This document shows positions 14,507-23,053 of a DNA stretch of 24,355 nt, one piece after another (the stretch's first letter is position 1; each line of letters starts with the position of its first letter). This DNA comes from Stagnihabitans sp038231775. Lineage in GTDB: Bacteria > Pseudomonadota > Alphaproteobacteria > Rhodobacterales > Rhodobacteraceae. The stretch spans positions 1-24,355 of the forward strand of contig JBBRKS010000049.1 in assembly GCA_038231775.1 (NCBI GenBank), written 5' to 3'. A program made the translations under genes and the position numbers. The notes under the pieces are model-generated. The model did no database searches and had not been told where the DNA came from. It was given only the letters and a program-made list of their open reading frames with translations.

Positions 14507-15436
14507 TCAACGGTCCTTTGGGTCAAGCGCATCACGCAACCCGTCGCCGACAAAGTAAAAGGCGAACATGGTCATCATGAAGAACAGCATCGGAAACCCC
14601 AGTTGCCACAGCGTGCCGTAGCGCATGGTCTTGGCCCCCTCCGAGATCAGCGCACCGAGTGAGGTTTGCGGTTCCTGCACGCCCAACCCCAGGAAAGAGA
14701 TAAAGCTTTCGGTCAGGATGATGTCGGGCACCAGAAGCGTGGCATAGACAATCACGATGCCCAGCAGGTTCGGCACGATATGGCGCAGGATGATGCGAAA
14801 GGCGGGCACGCCAGTGGCTTGGGCGGCCTCAATATATTCACGGCTTTTCAGGGTCAGGGTCTGACCGCGCACGATCCGCGCCATGGAAGGCCAGGACAGA
14901 AAGCCGATGCCCAACAACAACACGCTCAACGATTTGCCGAACATGACCAGCAGCAGGATCAGCACAAACATGAACGGGATCGCCAGTAGGATATCAACGA
15001 GCCGCATCATCAGACCATCGACTCTGCCGCCCACATAGCCCGACACCGCGCCGTACAGCGTGCCGACCAGCACGGAAAGCGCTGTGCCGACAATGCCCAC
15101 ATACAGCGAAATCCGTGTGCCCATCGCGGCCCGGCTGAACAGGTCGCGGCCCTGATCATCGACACCAAAATAATAGCCCTTGGCCCAGCTTGGCGCGCCC
15201 AATTCGGCGGCGTGACCCATCAGGGTGAAGTCGATGGTGTCATAGCTGAACGGCGACAACAGTTGCCCGAACGCCGCAAACCCCGCGCAGATCACCAGCA
15301 GCACAACCCCGGCCCCGGCAGCCTTGTTGCGGCGGAACCGCACCCGGGCATCGGCCCAAAGAGAGCGGCCCTTGACCTCGTCCAGCCGGGCGAGCCGTGC
15401 CGCCAAAGCGCCCATGTCGATTGCGGACAATGCCAT
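14507..15436 (-). CDS. oppC: Oligopeptide ABC transporter permease OppC
   Basis: This is the inner-membrane permease subunit, 309 residues from the ATG at 15436. The layout is typical of OppC/DppC: a cytoplasmic N-terminus (ARVRFRRNKAA), a first membrane helix (AGAGVVLLVICAGFAAFG), a periplasmic segment with HxxG-type YYFGVDDQGRDLFSR, then five more helices. The EAA loop (EYIEAAQATGVPAFRIILRH) contacts OppD/OppF. The end DALDPKDR is the usual OppC terminus. A start at 15478 would add 14 residues overlapping oppB and is less likely, since the ATG at 15436 follows the oppB stop by one base. Confidence 0.95.
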   Translation of the reverse strand: MALSAIDMGALAARLARLDEVKGRSLWADARVRFRRNKAAGAGVVLLVICAGFAAFGQLLSPFSYDTIDFTLMGHAAELGAPSWAKGYYFGVDDQGRDLFSRAAMGTRISLYVGIVGTALSVLVGTLYGAVSGYVGGRVDGLMMRLVDILLAIPFMFVLILLLVMFGKSLSVLLLGIGFLSWPSMARIVRGQTLTLKSREYIEAAQATGVPAFRIILRHIVPNLLGIVIVYATLLVPDIILTESFISFLGLGVQEPQTSLGALISEGAKTMRYGTLWQLGFPMLFFMMTMFAFYFVGDGLRDALDPKDR

Positions 15437-15437
15437 G

Positions 15438-16361
15438 TTAAAGCCGGATCTTGGGGTCAATCCATGCGTAAAGCACATCGACCAGCAGGTTGAAAACGAT
15501 GGTCAGCACCCCCACCAACAGGGTCACGCCCATCATCAGGGCATAGTCGCGGTTCAGCGCCGCATCGACAAAAAACTTGCCTATCCCGGCGGTTGAGAAA
15601 AACATGTCAATCACCACCGACCCGGTGATCATCGACACGAAAGTTGGCCCCAGATAGCTTAGAACCGGGATAAGCGCCGGTTTCAGCGCATGGCGCAGGA
15701 TGACCTGATGGGTAGGCAATCCCTTCGCGCGTGCGGTGCGGATGTGGTTCAGCGTCAGCACCTCCAGCATCGACGACCGCACGATCCGCGCAATTGACGC
15801 CATGTAGGCGGTCGCCATCGCAATCACTGGCATGACCTGATGTTTCCAGTCACCGCCCTCCCATCCACCGCCGGGCAACCAGCCAAGCCATAGGGTGAAG
15901 ATCAGCACCAGTATCGGCGCCAGCACGAAATTCGGCAGCACCTGCGCGCCGATGGACAGGCCAACCGCAAAGTAATCCAGCCACGAATTCTGAAACACCG
16001 CTGCCAGAATGCCCAAAGCCAGCCCGACACTCACCGCCAGAACGAACGCGATGGAGCCATAGGACAACGTCACCGGAAAGCCCTGCGCAATGATCTCATT
16101 CACCGTGCGGTCCTTGTAGACAAACGACGGGCCGAAATCGAAATGCGCCACGATGCCCCAGACATAGCGGCCCATCTGCACCCAGATCGGCTGATCCAAC
16201 CCGTATTTGGCGTTCAGATTGGCCAGCACCGCCGCCGGAAGCTGCTTTTCCTGGGTAAACGGTCCACCGGGGGCGGCGTGCATCATCAGGAACGAAATCA
16301 CGATCAGCGCCAAAAGCGTCGGGATCGCGACCAACAGCCGCTTGAGAATGAAGGAAATCAT
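15438..16361 (-). CDS. oppB: Oligopeptide ABC transporter permease OppB
   Basis: This is the partner permease of OppC, 307 residues with six membrane helices. It starts with the family signature MISFILKRLLVAIPTLLALI and PGGPF (31-35). It has the GLDQPIWVQ segment, the periplasm-facing DFGPSF, the EAA loop (NHIRTARAKGLPTHQVILRH) and the C-terminal VDVLYAWIDPKIRL that defines OppB/DppB. The weak ribosome site GGGTGA precedes the ATG. A stable hairpin lies 13 bases upstream, between oppA and oppB. With OppC it forms the channel for peptides delivered by OppA. Confidence 0.95.
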   Translation of the reverse strand: MISFILKRLLVAIPTLLALIVISFLMMHAAPGGPFTQEKQLPAAVLANLNAKYGLDQPIWVQMGRYVWGIVAHFDFGPSFVYKDRTVNEIIAQGFPVTLSYGSIAFVLAVSVGLALGILAAVFQNSWLDYFAVGLSIGAQVLPNFVLAPILVLIFTLWLGWLPGGGWEGGDWKHQVMPVIAMATAYMASIARIVRSSMLEVLTLNHIRTARAKGLPTHQVILRHALKPALIPVLSYLGPTFVSMITGSVVIDMFFSTAGIGKFFVDAALNRDYALMMGVTLLVGVLTIVFNLLVDVLYAWIDPKIRL

Positions 16362-16374
16362 CGGTCACCCGGTC

Positions 16375-16396
16375 GGGGGCAGCTTGCGCCACCCCC
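16375..16396 (-). promoter_or_regulatory. Intercistronic hairpin between oppA and oppB
   Basis: In the mRNA, GGGGGUGGC and GCUGCCCCC pair around a GCAA (GNRA) tetraloop, with two G-U pairs. There is no U run after it. It could protect the oppA 3' end from exonucleases or reduce read-through, which would keep the binding protein in excess over the permease. Confidence 0.5.
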
Positions 16397-16410
16397 TTCC
16401 TTGCCAGAGG

Positions 16411-18027
16411 TCATTGCTTGATGCGGTACAGGTCTTTGGAATACCAGAACTGCATCACGTCATGCTGCGGCAACCCCTTCAGGTCGGGCTTGACCATATC
16501 CACCTTGGCATAGTGATAAATCGGGATGATCGGCATCTCTGTCGCCAAAATCTGCTCTGCCGCCGTGTAGTTGGCCGACGGGTCCGCCATACCCTTGGCG
16601 TCTTTCAACAGCGTGTCATAGTCGGCGTTCGAGAATTTGCCGTCATTGTTGGTAGAGTATGACGCGTACAGGTCAAGAAACGTAGACGCCTCGTTATAGT
16701 CGGCACACCACGCATAGCGGGCCATCTCAAAATCGCCAGCAATCAGCTTGTCGGTGTGAACCTTCCATTCGTAGTTGTTCGGCGTCAGTTCAACCCCAAG
16801 CGTCTGCTTCCACATCTGCTGAATGGCCACCGCGATTTTCTTGTGGGCGTCCGAGGTGTTGTAGTTCAGCGTCAGCGTCAGCGGATGGTCAGGGCCATAG
16901 CCCGCCTCTGCCAGCAAGGCCTTGGCCTTTTCGTTCCGTTCGGCTTGGGTCCAGTGCGAATAGTCGATGTCGGGCAGCACATAGCCGTTGATCGCGGGCG
17001 GCGTCCACGAATAGGCAGCGGTCTGACCACCTTGCAGGATGTTGTTGACGATCACGTCGCGGTCCACCGCATAGGACAACGCCTTGCGCACGCGCACATC
17101 CTTCAGCGCCTCGTTGCCTTTGCCCTCGGTCAGGTTGATGATGTAATCATAGGCACAGGCATAGGGGGTAGAGATCGCCTCTGCCGGGAATTGTTCTTTC
17201 AGATGCGGGTATTGACCGGCGGGCACATCGGTCCGGTCCAGCTCACCCGCCTGATAGCGGGTCAGGGCGGCGTCTTCGTCGTTGATCACAAGGGCGGTGA
17301 TCGGCGACATGATCACATTGGCCGCATCCCAATAGTTGGGGTTCTTTTCCTCGACATACTTTTCGCCGTCGATGAAGTCTGTCAGCAGATAAGCGCCGTT
17401 GGTGACGATGTTGGCAGGCTTGGTCCAGTCGGCACCAAACTTGTCGATCGCAGCCTTGGGCGCCGGGAAGGTGGCAGAGTTGGTCAGCATCTTGGTGAAA
17501 TACGGGATCGGATTGTCCAGCGTCACTTGCAGCGTCAACGGGTCAATCGCCTTGATGCCCAGATCGGCGGCAGGGGTCTTGCCAGCCGTGATGTCGGCGG
17601 CGTTCTTGACCTGCGCAAGTTCCAGATAATAGGCGTATTCCGAGGCGAGCGCCGGATCAACCAGCCGTTGCCAGCCATAAACATAGTCGGCTGCAGTGAC
17701 CTGTGTGCCGTCCGACCACTTCGATTCGGGGCGCAGTTTGAAGGTGTAGGTCAGCTTGTCGTCCGACACGGTGAACGACACAGCCCCGGCGGGAACCAGA
17801 TTGCCGTCGCCATCTTCGTTGAACAGCCCCTCAAACAGACCGCGCGCCACATCGCTGTCTTCAACCGAGGAAATAAGCTGCGGGTCCAGTGACTTGACGC
17901 TGTCGAGCATGCGGTAGGTATATGCCTGATTGGCGGCCAGTTCCTCTCCGGTGCGCGGATTCTTGTCGGCCAGCGCGGGCAGTGCTGCAAGGATGACAAC
18001 GGTGGATAAAAGCAGATGTTTTTTCAT
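16411..18027 (-). CDS. oppA: Periplasmic oligopeptide-binding protein OppA
   Basis: This is the solute-binding protein of the peptide importer, 538 residues, SBP family 5. A signal peptide (MKKHLLLSTVVILAALPALA) has a clean AxA cleavage site after residue 20. The mature part has YRMLDSVKSLDPQLISS, RGLFEGLFNEDGDGNLVPAGA, the YTFKLRPESKWSDGTQVTAADYVYGWQRL signature (split across residues 93-123), DVRVRKALSYAVDRDVIV and the C-terminal YSKDLYRIK. This pattern is the enteric-type OppA/MppA branch, which takes di- to pentapeptides with little side-chain preference. GGGGAG lies about 7 bases upstream. It is the first gene of the operon; the 193 bases before it should hold the promoter. Confidence 0.95.
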   Translation of the reverse strand: MKKHLLLSTVVILAALPALADKNPRTGEELAANQAYTYRMLDSVKSLDPQLISSVEDSDVARGLFEGLFNEDGDGNLVPAGAVSFTVSDDKLTYTFKLRPESKWSDGTQVTAADYVYGWQRLVDPALASEYAYYLELAQVKNAADITAGKTPAADLGIKAIDPLTLQVTLDNPIPYFTKMLTNSATFPAPKAAIDKFGADWTKPANIVTNGAYLLTDFIDGEKYVEEKNPNYWDAANVIMSPITALVINDEDAALTRYQAGELDRTDVPAGQYPHLKEQFPAEAISTPYACAYDYIINLTEGKGNEALKDVRVRKALSYAVDRDVIVNNILQGGQTAAYSWTPPAINGYVLPDIDYSHWTQAERNEKAKALLAEAGYGPDHPLTLTLNYNTSDAHKKIAVAIQQMWKQTLGVELTPNNYEWKVHTDKLIAGDFEMARYAWCADYNEASTFLDLYASYSTNNDGKFSNADYDTLLKDAKGMADPSANYTAAEQILATEMPIIPIYHYAKVDMVKPDLKGLPQHDVMQFWYSKDLYRIKQ

Positions 18028-18220
18028 GTCGTGCTCCCCGAAAGTGGTCGGACGGTCAAACGCCGTCGCATGACCAAAACCCTAAGCCTGAACAACGCCG
18101 AGGCAAGTGCAAACCGTGTCGGTGACGCAACGGGAAGCCGGGCGATTTGCTGGATTGACCCTGCATTGTGCCGAATGACCAGACCGATTGAGCGGCCGCG
18201 CCCGAAGAAATGCCGCGCGG

Positions 18221-19270
18221 TCAGGCCACTGGGGTCCAGATCACATCGTCAATCTTCGGCGCTCCGGTGGCCAGCATGACAAGCCGGTCAAACCCCAAGG
18301 CGATGCCGGATGCGTCGGGCATCTGCGACAGGGCCGCCAAAAGATCCTCGTCCAAAGGATAGCGTTCGCCGTAAACGCGTTCCTTTTCGTCCATTTCGGC
18401 CTGAAAACGGCGGCGCTGTTCATCCGGGTTGGTCAGTTCGCCAAACCCGTTGGCGAGTTCCACCCCGCAGGCGTAAAGTTCAAACCGTTCCGCCAGACGA
18501 GGATCGCCGGGCAGGCGGCGCGCAAGGGCAGCCTCGGCAGCCGGATAGCGGTCAATAATGGTCGGGCGACCAATGCCCAGATGCGGTTCCACCCGCGCCA
18601 CCAGAACGCGCGACAACAGGTCAGACCAGGTGTCATCGTCAGCCACTCTGATCCCGATATCAGCAACCTGCCGGGCCAAAGCTGCGACATCCGTCGTCCC
18701 ATCGGCATGGATCGTGGTCATAAGGTCGAACCCTGCATAGCGCGCCAGCGCCTCAACCACACCCAGACGTTCGGGTTCGGCATAAGGATCGCAGGTCAGG
18801 TCACGGTAGCGCAACTGCGCGACGCCGGTCACCTGACACGCCAAGCGCAGCAAGGCGACGGCGTCCTGCATCAATTGGGTGTAGTCCTCCGCCACGCGGT
18901 ACCATTCCAGCATGGTAAATTCGGGAGAGTGCAGCGGCCCGCGTTCCCGGTTGCGCCAGACATGGGTCAGAGCGAAAATCCGCACCTCTCCCGCTGCCAA
19001 CAGCTTTTTCATCGCGAATTCGGGTGAGGTGTGCAGGTACATCGCCCGCGGCTGGCCGTCATTGCCGATGGCTTGGGTGGCAAAGCCGTGCAGATGCGCC
19101 TCGTTGCCCGGGCTGACCTGCAAGGCAACCGGATCAACCTCAAGAAAATCGCGCTCGCCAAACCAGTGACGGATGGCCGATTGAAGGCGGCTGCGGGCCA
19201 ACAGGGCGGGTCTGCGGTCGGCGTGGCGGTCACGCGTCCACCACGGTGCCCCATGTTGCAAGTCTGTCAT
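18221..19270 (-). CDS. epmA: Elongation factor P--(R)-beta-lysine ligase EpmA (LysRS-like)
   Basis: EpmA attaches (R)-beta-lysine to a conserved lysine of EF-P, using a class II LysRS-like catalytic core without the tRNA anticodon domain. The 349 residues show AIRHWFGERDFLEVDPVAL, the motif 2 region FALTHVWRNRERGPLHSPEF then TMLEWYRV, ELYACGVELANGFGELTNP and the class II motif 3 GIALGFDRLVMLATG. The length and the lack of an OB domain distinguish it from LysRS. It is transcribed divergently from efp, its substrate gene, across a 100-base gap, which strongly supports the assignment. No epmB (lysine 2,3-aminomutase) is seen anywhere in the window. Confidence 0.95.
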   Translation of the reverse strand: MTDLQHGAPWWTRDRHADRRPALLARSRLQSAIRHWFGERDFLEVDPVALQVSPGNEAHLHGFATQAIGNDGQPRAMYLHTSPEFAMKKLLAAGEVRIFALTHVWRNRERGPLHSPEFTMLEWYRVAEDYTQLMQDAVALLRLACQVTGVAQLRYRDLTCDPYAEPERLGVVEALARYAGFDLMTTIHADGTTDVAALARQVADIGIRVADDDTWSDLLSRVLVARVEPHLGIGRPTIIDRYPAAEAALARRLPGDPRLAERFELYACGVELANGFGELTNPDEQRRRFQAEMDEKERVYGERYPLDEDLLAALSQMPDASGIALGFDRLVMLATGAPKIDDVIWTPVA

Positions 19271-19370
19271 GCTGCTTGCCTCTGGCGATTTGCGTGAATT
19301 AGGGGTAAAGGCTGCGCCGATACGGCCTCTCCTTAACGACCGGGGCCCGGGAAAACAAGGAAACCGTCAC

Positions 19371-19937
19371 GTGAAGGTCATCGCCTCATCGCTCCGCAAG
19401 GGCAACATCGTCGAACTGGACAACAAGCTGTATGTCGTCCTGAAATCGGAAAACTTCCACCCCGGCAAGGGCACGCCGACCACTTCGGTCGACATGCGCC
19501 GCATATCGGACGGCGTGAAGGTGGCAGAGCGGTGGCGCACAACCGAGATGGTCGAAAAGGCCACGGTGGATGAACGCGAATACGACTTCCTTTACGCGGA
19601 CGGCGAGGGGTACCATTTCATGGAACCCCTGAGCTATGACCAGATCACCGTGACAGAAGAGGTTGTCGGCGACGGCAAGGTTTTCCTGGGCGAAGGCGTC
19701 AAAGCCTATGTTCAGACCTTTGACGGTGTGGCAATCGCGGTCACACTGCCCTTGAAAGCCGTGGTCGAAATCGCCGAGACTGAACCGGTGACCAAGGGTC
19801 AGACCGCCTCATCCTCGTACAAACCCGCGATCTGCACCAACGGCCTGCGCGTTCTGGTCCCGCCGCATATCGGGCCGGGCACCCGGATTATCATCAACAC
19901 TGAAGACCTGACTTATCAGGAACGCTCCAAAGACTGA
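19371..19937 (+). CDS. efp: Translation elongation factor P
   Basis: EF-P binds stalled ribosomes and restores peptide-bond formation at polyproline stretches. It has 188 residues from the GTG at 19371 (MKVIASSLRKGN), preceded by AAGGAAA; upstream codons in the same frame show no homology. Domain I carries the loop FHPGKGTP with the modifiable Lys33, consistent with the EpmA pathway. YEFLYADGE-like YDFLYADGEGYHFME and the C-terminal signature APICTNGLRVLVPPHIGPGTRI (as KPAICTNGLRVLVPPHIG) complete the three-domain family. The gene is monocistronic and ends at a strong terminator. Confidence 0.97.
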   Translation: MKVIASSLRKGNIVELDNKLYVVLKSENFHPGKGTPTTSVDMRRISDGVKVAERWRTTEMVEKATVDEREYDFLYADGEGYHFMEPLSYDQITVTEEVVGDGKVFLGEGVKAYVQTFDGVAIAVTLPLKAVVEIAETEPVTKGQTASSSYKPAICTNGLRVLVPPHIGPGTRIIINTEDLTYQERSKD

Positions 19938-19955
19938 TCTTCGTTCGGCAGACAA

Positions 19956-19990
19956 ACAAAAGCCGGGGGCATCGAGCCCCCGGCTTTTGT
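19956..19990 (+). terminator. Strong intrinsic terminator after efp
   Basis: A perfect 15-pair stem (ACAAAAGCCGGGGGC / GCCCCCGGCTTTTGT) closes the loop ATCGA at 19971-19975, 18 bases after the efp stop. The A-rich left arm and T-rich right arm make it a bidirectional terminator. Confidence 0.93.
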
Positions 19991-20030
19991 GTTGCCATGG
20001 ATAGGTTCTGAAAGGTCGGTTTGCTGCACC

Positions 20031-20084
20031 GCCCCCGGGGCCAGCCCCGGACCCCGGATTATTTGCAAAGGAGCAATTGAAAGA
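20031..20084 (+). repeat. Intergenic G/C-hairpin + TATTT repeat, copy D
   Basis: CCGGGG-CCAG-CCCCGG (20035-20050) is followed by ACCCCGGATTATTTGCAAAG then GAGCAATTGAAAG. It lies downstream of the efp terminator, in the same direction as efp. The tail GCAAAGGAGCAATTGA is shared with copies B and E. Confidence 0.68.
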
Positions 20085-20227
20085 GGCGCGCCCCGACTGG
20101 TGACGGCCCGTAAGCGATGCGGGAGGCCAACCAGCCGGAACGACTTGCTCCTTACCGTCATCGGGACTCCTCCCTGTTCGGCAAGGATGAGGGTAGGGGC
20201 GCTTGGTTAAAATCCGGTTACCCGCCC

Positions 20228-20284
20228 CGATTGCTCCTTGGGAAATACTCTCGGGGGGCACGGGGGGCAGACGGCCCCCCGCCG
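20228..20284 (-). repeat. Intergenic G/C-hairpin + TATTT repeat, copy E
   Basis: Read on the minus strand, GGGGGGC-CGTCT-GCCCCCC is followed by GTGCCCCCCGAGAGTATTTC then CCAAGGAGCAAT. It lies after the alpha-glucosidase stop, in that gene's direction, and may terminate its transcript. It is the inverted partner of copy D. Confidence 0.68.
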
Positions 20285-20317
20285 TTGGGACTGCAGACCG
20301 AGTGGTCGTAAGGCACT

Positions 20318-21931
20318 TTAGGCAGACAACTTGACCACGTCCGTCACGGCCAGAAAAGCCGCCGCGTTGGGGGCAAGGGTCAGCGTTTGTCCGGCAAGTA
20401 TCGCGCCCAAGGAGGCGTCAGATGGGGCGGCGACACCTTCGACCGTAAGCTCATGTGCCTTGGGCGACAGGTTGAAGACGCACAGCACCGCCGCACCTTC
20501 GACATGGCGGGTGAAGGCCAGCACCGGTTCGGGCAGGTCGTAGAACACCGTCTTGCCCGCCATCAAGGCAGCCGAGCCTTTGCGGTAGGCCAGCATGGTC
20601 CGGTAATATTCCAGCACCGACCCTTCAACTCCATTCTGGCTGGCCACATTGCGCGCCAGTTGCGGCGCTTTGACCGGCAACCACGGTTTTCCCGTGGTAA
20701 AACCGCCGTTGGGTGAGCCATCCCAGACCATCGGCGTGCGGGTGTTGTCACGGCCGACAGGTTCAGGCCAGAAGTTGATGCCTTGCGGGTCAGTCAGTTC
20801 ATCAAGCGTCAGTTCGGTATCCGTCTGGCCAATCTCTTCGCCCTCCCACAGGCAGATCGAGCCTTGGAATGACAGCAGCAGCGCCCCCGCCTGTTTGGCC
20901 AGCGCATCCTGCGACACACCATGCTTGGCCCAGCGCGAGGCATGGCGCACCACGTCATGGTTGGAAAACGCCCACATCGGCCAGCCATTCGGCGCACCCG
21001 TGAAGAAATCGGAAATCCGGCTGCGAAAGAACGCAGCGGAGTAGTCGTAGCCCATCATCTCGAACGAATAGCACTGATGCAGGCGGCCCGGGGCGGTATA
21101 CTGGCCCATCATGGCGATGGCGTGATGGGCCTCACCCATCTCGCCCACCGTCGCCGTACCCGGATAATCGTCCATCACGCGGCGGATACGCTCCATCCAG
21201 CCCAGATTCTCGGGCTGGTTTTTAGAGAACAGATGGTACTGCATGTAATAGGGGTTGCCGTCCGGCTGCTCTTTGACCTTGTAGTCGGCGGCATCGTTGC
21301 GAAACAGCGCGTCCTTGTAAAAGTAGTTGACCGTGTCAAAGCGAAAGCCGTCCACGCCACGGTCCAGCCAGAAGCGCAAAACGCTTTCCATGTACTCAAC
21401 CACCGCCGGATTGCGGTAGTTGAAGTCGGGCTGCTGCGGTAAAAAGCTGTGCATGTAGTATTGCTTGCGGCGCGCATCCCAGGTGAAGGCCGGTCCGCCG
21501 AACACCGACAGCCAGTTGCACGGCGGCGTGCCATCCGGGCGCGGGTCAACCCAGATGTACCAGTCGGCCTTCGGGTTGGTCCGGTCTTTCCGGCTTTCGG
21601 CAAAGAAGGCGTGCTTGTCCGAACAATGGTTCAGCACCTGATCAATGATGATCTTCAGCCCCAGCGCATGGGCCCGCTCTACCAGCGCGTCAAAATCGGA
21701 GAGCGTGCCAAAAACCGGGTCAACATCGGTGTAGTCTGACACGTCATAGCCCATATCCAGCATGGGTGAGGTGAAGAAGGGCGACAGCCAGACCGCATCG
21801 CAACCCAGATCGGCGATATGGCTCAGCCGCCTTGTGATGCCTTGCAGATCGCCCACCCCGTCGCCGTTGTCATCCTGAAACGACCTTGGATAGACCTGAT
21901 AGGTCACAGCACCACGCCACCATTCCGCCAT
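20318..21931 (-). CDS. GH13 alpha-glucosidase (AglA-like)
   Basis: This cytoplasmic enzyme probably hydrolyses alpha-glucosidic di- and oligosaccharides such as maltose, sucrose or trehalose-type sugars. From the ATG at 21931 it has 537 residues: a (beta/alpha)8 barrel starting AVTYQVYPRSFQDDNGDGVGD in blocks, region I DQVLNHCSDKH (97-107), region II GFRFDTVNYF with nucleophile Asp199, region III TVGEMGE with acid/base Glu264, and region IV FSNHDVVRH with Asp326. A beta-sandwich end follows. No signal peptide is present. GGAG lies about 10 bases upstream. In related bacteria this type often sits with an alpha-glucoside ABC transporter (aglEFGK); here it stands alone, so substrate supply must come from elsewhere. 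Confidence 0.93.
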   Translation of the reverse strand: MAEWWRGAVTYQVYPRSFQDDNGDGVGDLQGITRRLSHIADLGCDAVWLSPFFTSPMLDMGYDVSDYTDVDPVFGTLSDFDALVERAHALGLKIIIDQVLNHCSDKHAFFAESRKDRTNPKADWYIWVDPRPDGTPPCNWLSVFGGPAFTWDARRKQYYMHSFLPQQPDFNYRNPAVVEYMESVLRFWLDRGVDGFRFDTVNYFYKDALFRNDAADYKVKEQPDGNPYYMQYHLFSKNQPENLGWMERIRRVMDDYPGTATVGEMGEAHHAIAMMGQYTAPGRLHQCYSFEMMGYDYSAAFFRSRISDFFTGAPNGWPMWAFSNHDVVRHASRWAKHGVSQDALAKQAGALLLSFQGSICLWEGEEIGQTDTELTLDELTDPQGINFWPEPVGRDNTRTPMVWDGSPNGGFTTGKPWLPVKAPQLARNVASQNGVEGSVLEYYRTMLAYRKGSAALMAGKTVFYDLPEPVLAFTRHVEGAAVLCVFNLSPKAHELTVEGVAAPSDASLGAILAGQTLTLAPNAAAFLAVTDVVKLSA

Positions 21932-22237
21932 GTTCCGTCTCCACCAGTTCAAATTCTGCGCCTAGCATAGGATGGGGCGGCCCGCGATTCAAACCGCTTT
22001 AAGTTGCGGAAAATATGGGCCGGCGCAGAGGGTAAGGCAGGCCATTGCAGCGCACCATTCAGCACACAGACTGTTTCTCAAAAGCCTGACTGTCCCTCTG
22101 TTCCGGGCCACTCGCACCACATGGTGCGGTCAGCACAGCGCATTGGCGTTCACCCCTCCACCCGGCCCAAGTGGGATTTTCCGCGCAAACCCCAAGCGCC
22201 TGCGTGACAAACCCGGCCGCGCCTGCAATCGTGCCCT
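21932..22237. other. Divergent intergenic region between the alpha-glucosidase and GH25 genes
   Basis: This 306-base stretch separates two divergent genes and must contain both promoters. I see no clear -35/-10 pair, no hairpin terminator and no RNA gene. A 93-residue open frame on the plus strand (21972-22253) has no recognisable protein features and overlaps the GH25 start, so I do not call it. Confidence 0.5.
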
Positions 22238-23053
22238 ATGTTTCGCATCCTGATGACTTTGATCCTGACCTTGGGCCTTGCCGCCTGTGGCGCGCGCGCA
22301 CCGGTACAGCAGCCGGAACGTCAGCAGCGAGGTCAACAAGCCGGTTTCCTCGTCACAGCGCCTCACTTTGGCGAAAGCAAGCCGGTCAACTGGTCTGGCG
22401 TGCCCCCATCCGCCCACCGGGTCCACGGCGTTGACGTGTCAACCTGGCAAGGCGCGATTGACTGGCAGACCGCCCGCGCCAACGGGGTGAACTTCGCCTT
22501 TCTGAAAGCGACAGAGGGCAGCGACCGCGTCGATCCCGCCTTTGCGGCCAACTGGCGCGCGACGGCTGCCGCCGGGGTTCCGCGGGGCGGTTACCATTTC
22601 TTTTACCACTGCAGCTCTGCCGCAGCACAGGCGCGCTGGTTCATCGCCCATGTTCCGCGCCGTGCGGGTGCCCTGCCCCCCGTGCTGGACATGGAGTGGA
22701 CACCGCGCTCTCCAACCTGCCGCGCCAAGCGCCCGGCGGGCGAAGTGCGCGCCGATGCCCGCACCTTCATCGGCCTTGTAGCCAAAGCCTATGGCCAGCG
22801 CCCGATCCTGTACACAACCGTTGATTTCTATCAGGAAAACCAGCTTTGGCTGGTCAAGGGCGCTGACTTCTGGCTGCGCTCTGTCGCGGCCCATCCATCA
22901 GACAGATTCCCCGGCCAGCGCTGGCTGATCTGGCAATATTCCGGCACAGGGCAGGTGCCCGGCATCGCTGGCCCGGTTGACCTGAATGCCTTCAACGGCG
23001 ACCCGAAGGCCTTTTCGATCTGGCTTTCCGCCCAGCATGTCGCGCTGAATTGA
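22238..23053 (+). CDS. GH25 lysozyme-like lipoprotein
   Basis: The 271-residue protein has a lipoprotein signal peptide with lipobox LAAC (Cys17). A Gln/Arg-rich linker follows, then a glycoside hydrolase family 25 domain: GVDVSTWQGAIDW (Asp66), FAFLKATEGSDRVDPAF, GYHFFYHC and the catalytic pair VLDMEW (Asp151, Glu153), ending WLIWQYSGTGQVPGIAGPVDLNAFNGD. GH25 enzymes cut the MurNAc-GlcNAc bond of peptidoglycan. As a membrane-anchored form it may act in wall remodelling, alongside the MltB-type enzyme elsewhere in the window. No clear Shine-Dalgarno precedes the ATG (CGTGCCCT). The first of the small unknown genes starts 102 bases downstream on the same strand. Confidence 0.92.
   Translation: MFRILMTLILTLGLAACGARAPVQQPERQQRGQQAGFLVTAPHFGESKPVNWSGVPPSAHRVHGVDVSTWQGAIDWQTARANGVNFAFLKATEGSDRVDPAFAANWRATAAAGVPRGGYHFFYHCSSAAAQARWFIAHVPRRAGALPPVLDMEWTPRSPTCRAKRPAGEVRADARTFIGLVAKAYGQRPILYTTVDFYQENQLWLVKGADFWLRSVAAHPSDRFPGQRWLIWQYSGTGQVPGIAGPVDLNAFNGDPKAFSIWLSAQHVALN

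Larger units (their letters stand above)
19991..20317. other. Gene-free region between efp and the alpha-glucosidase, with a composite repeat
   Basis: This 327-base stretch holds no supportable gene. It contains repeat copies D (plus) and E (minus) in inverted orientation, with about 145 bases of unique GC-rich sequence between them (20085-20227). That inner part contains short hairpins such as CCCG-TAAGCGATG-CGGG. Small open frames cross it on both strands but lack ribosome sites and recognisable protein features. Confidence 0.6.

Noticed and set aside
16756..17892. Open frame of about 378 codons on the plus strand
   Set aside because: It is antisense to oppA, which has a signal peptide and full SBP family 5 motifs.
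19989..20311. Small open frames between efp and the alpha-glucosidase
   Set aside because: They run through two hairpin repeats, lack ribosome sites and read as low-complexity protein.
21972..22253. 93-residue open frame in the alpha-glucosidase/GH25 gap
   Set aside because: There is no ribosome site, the composition is unusual, and it overlaps the GH25 start codon in another frame.
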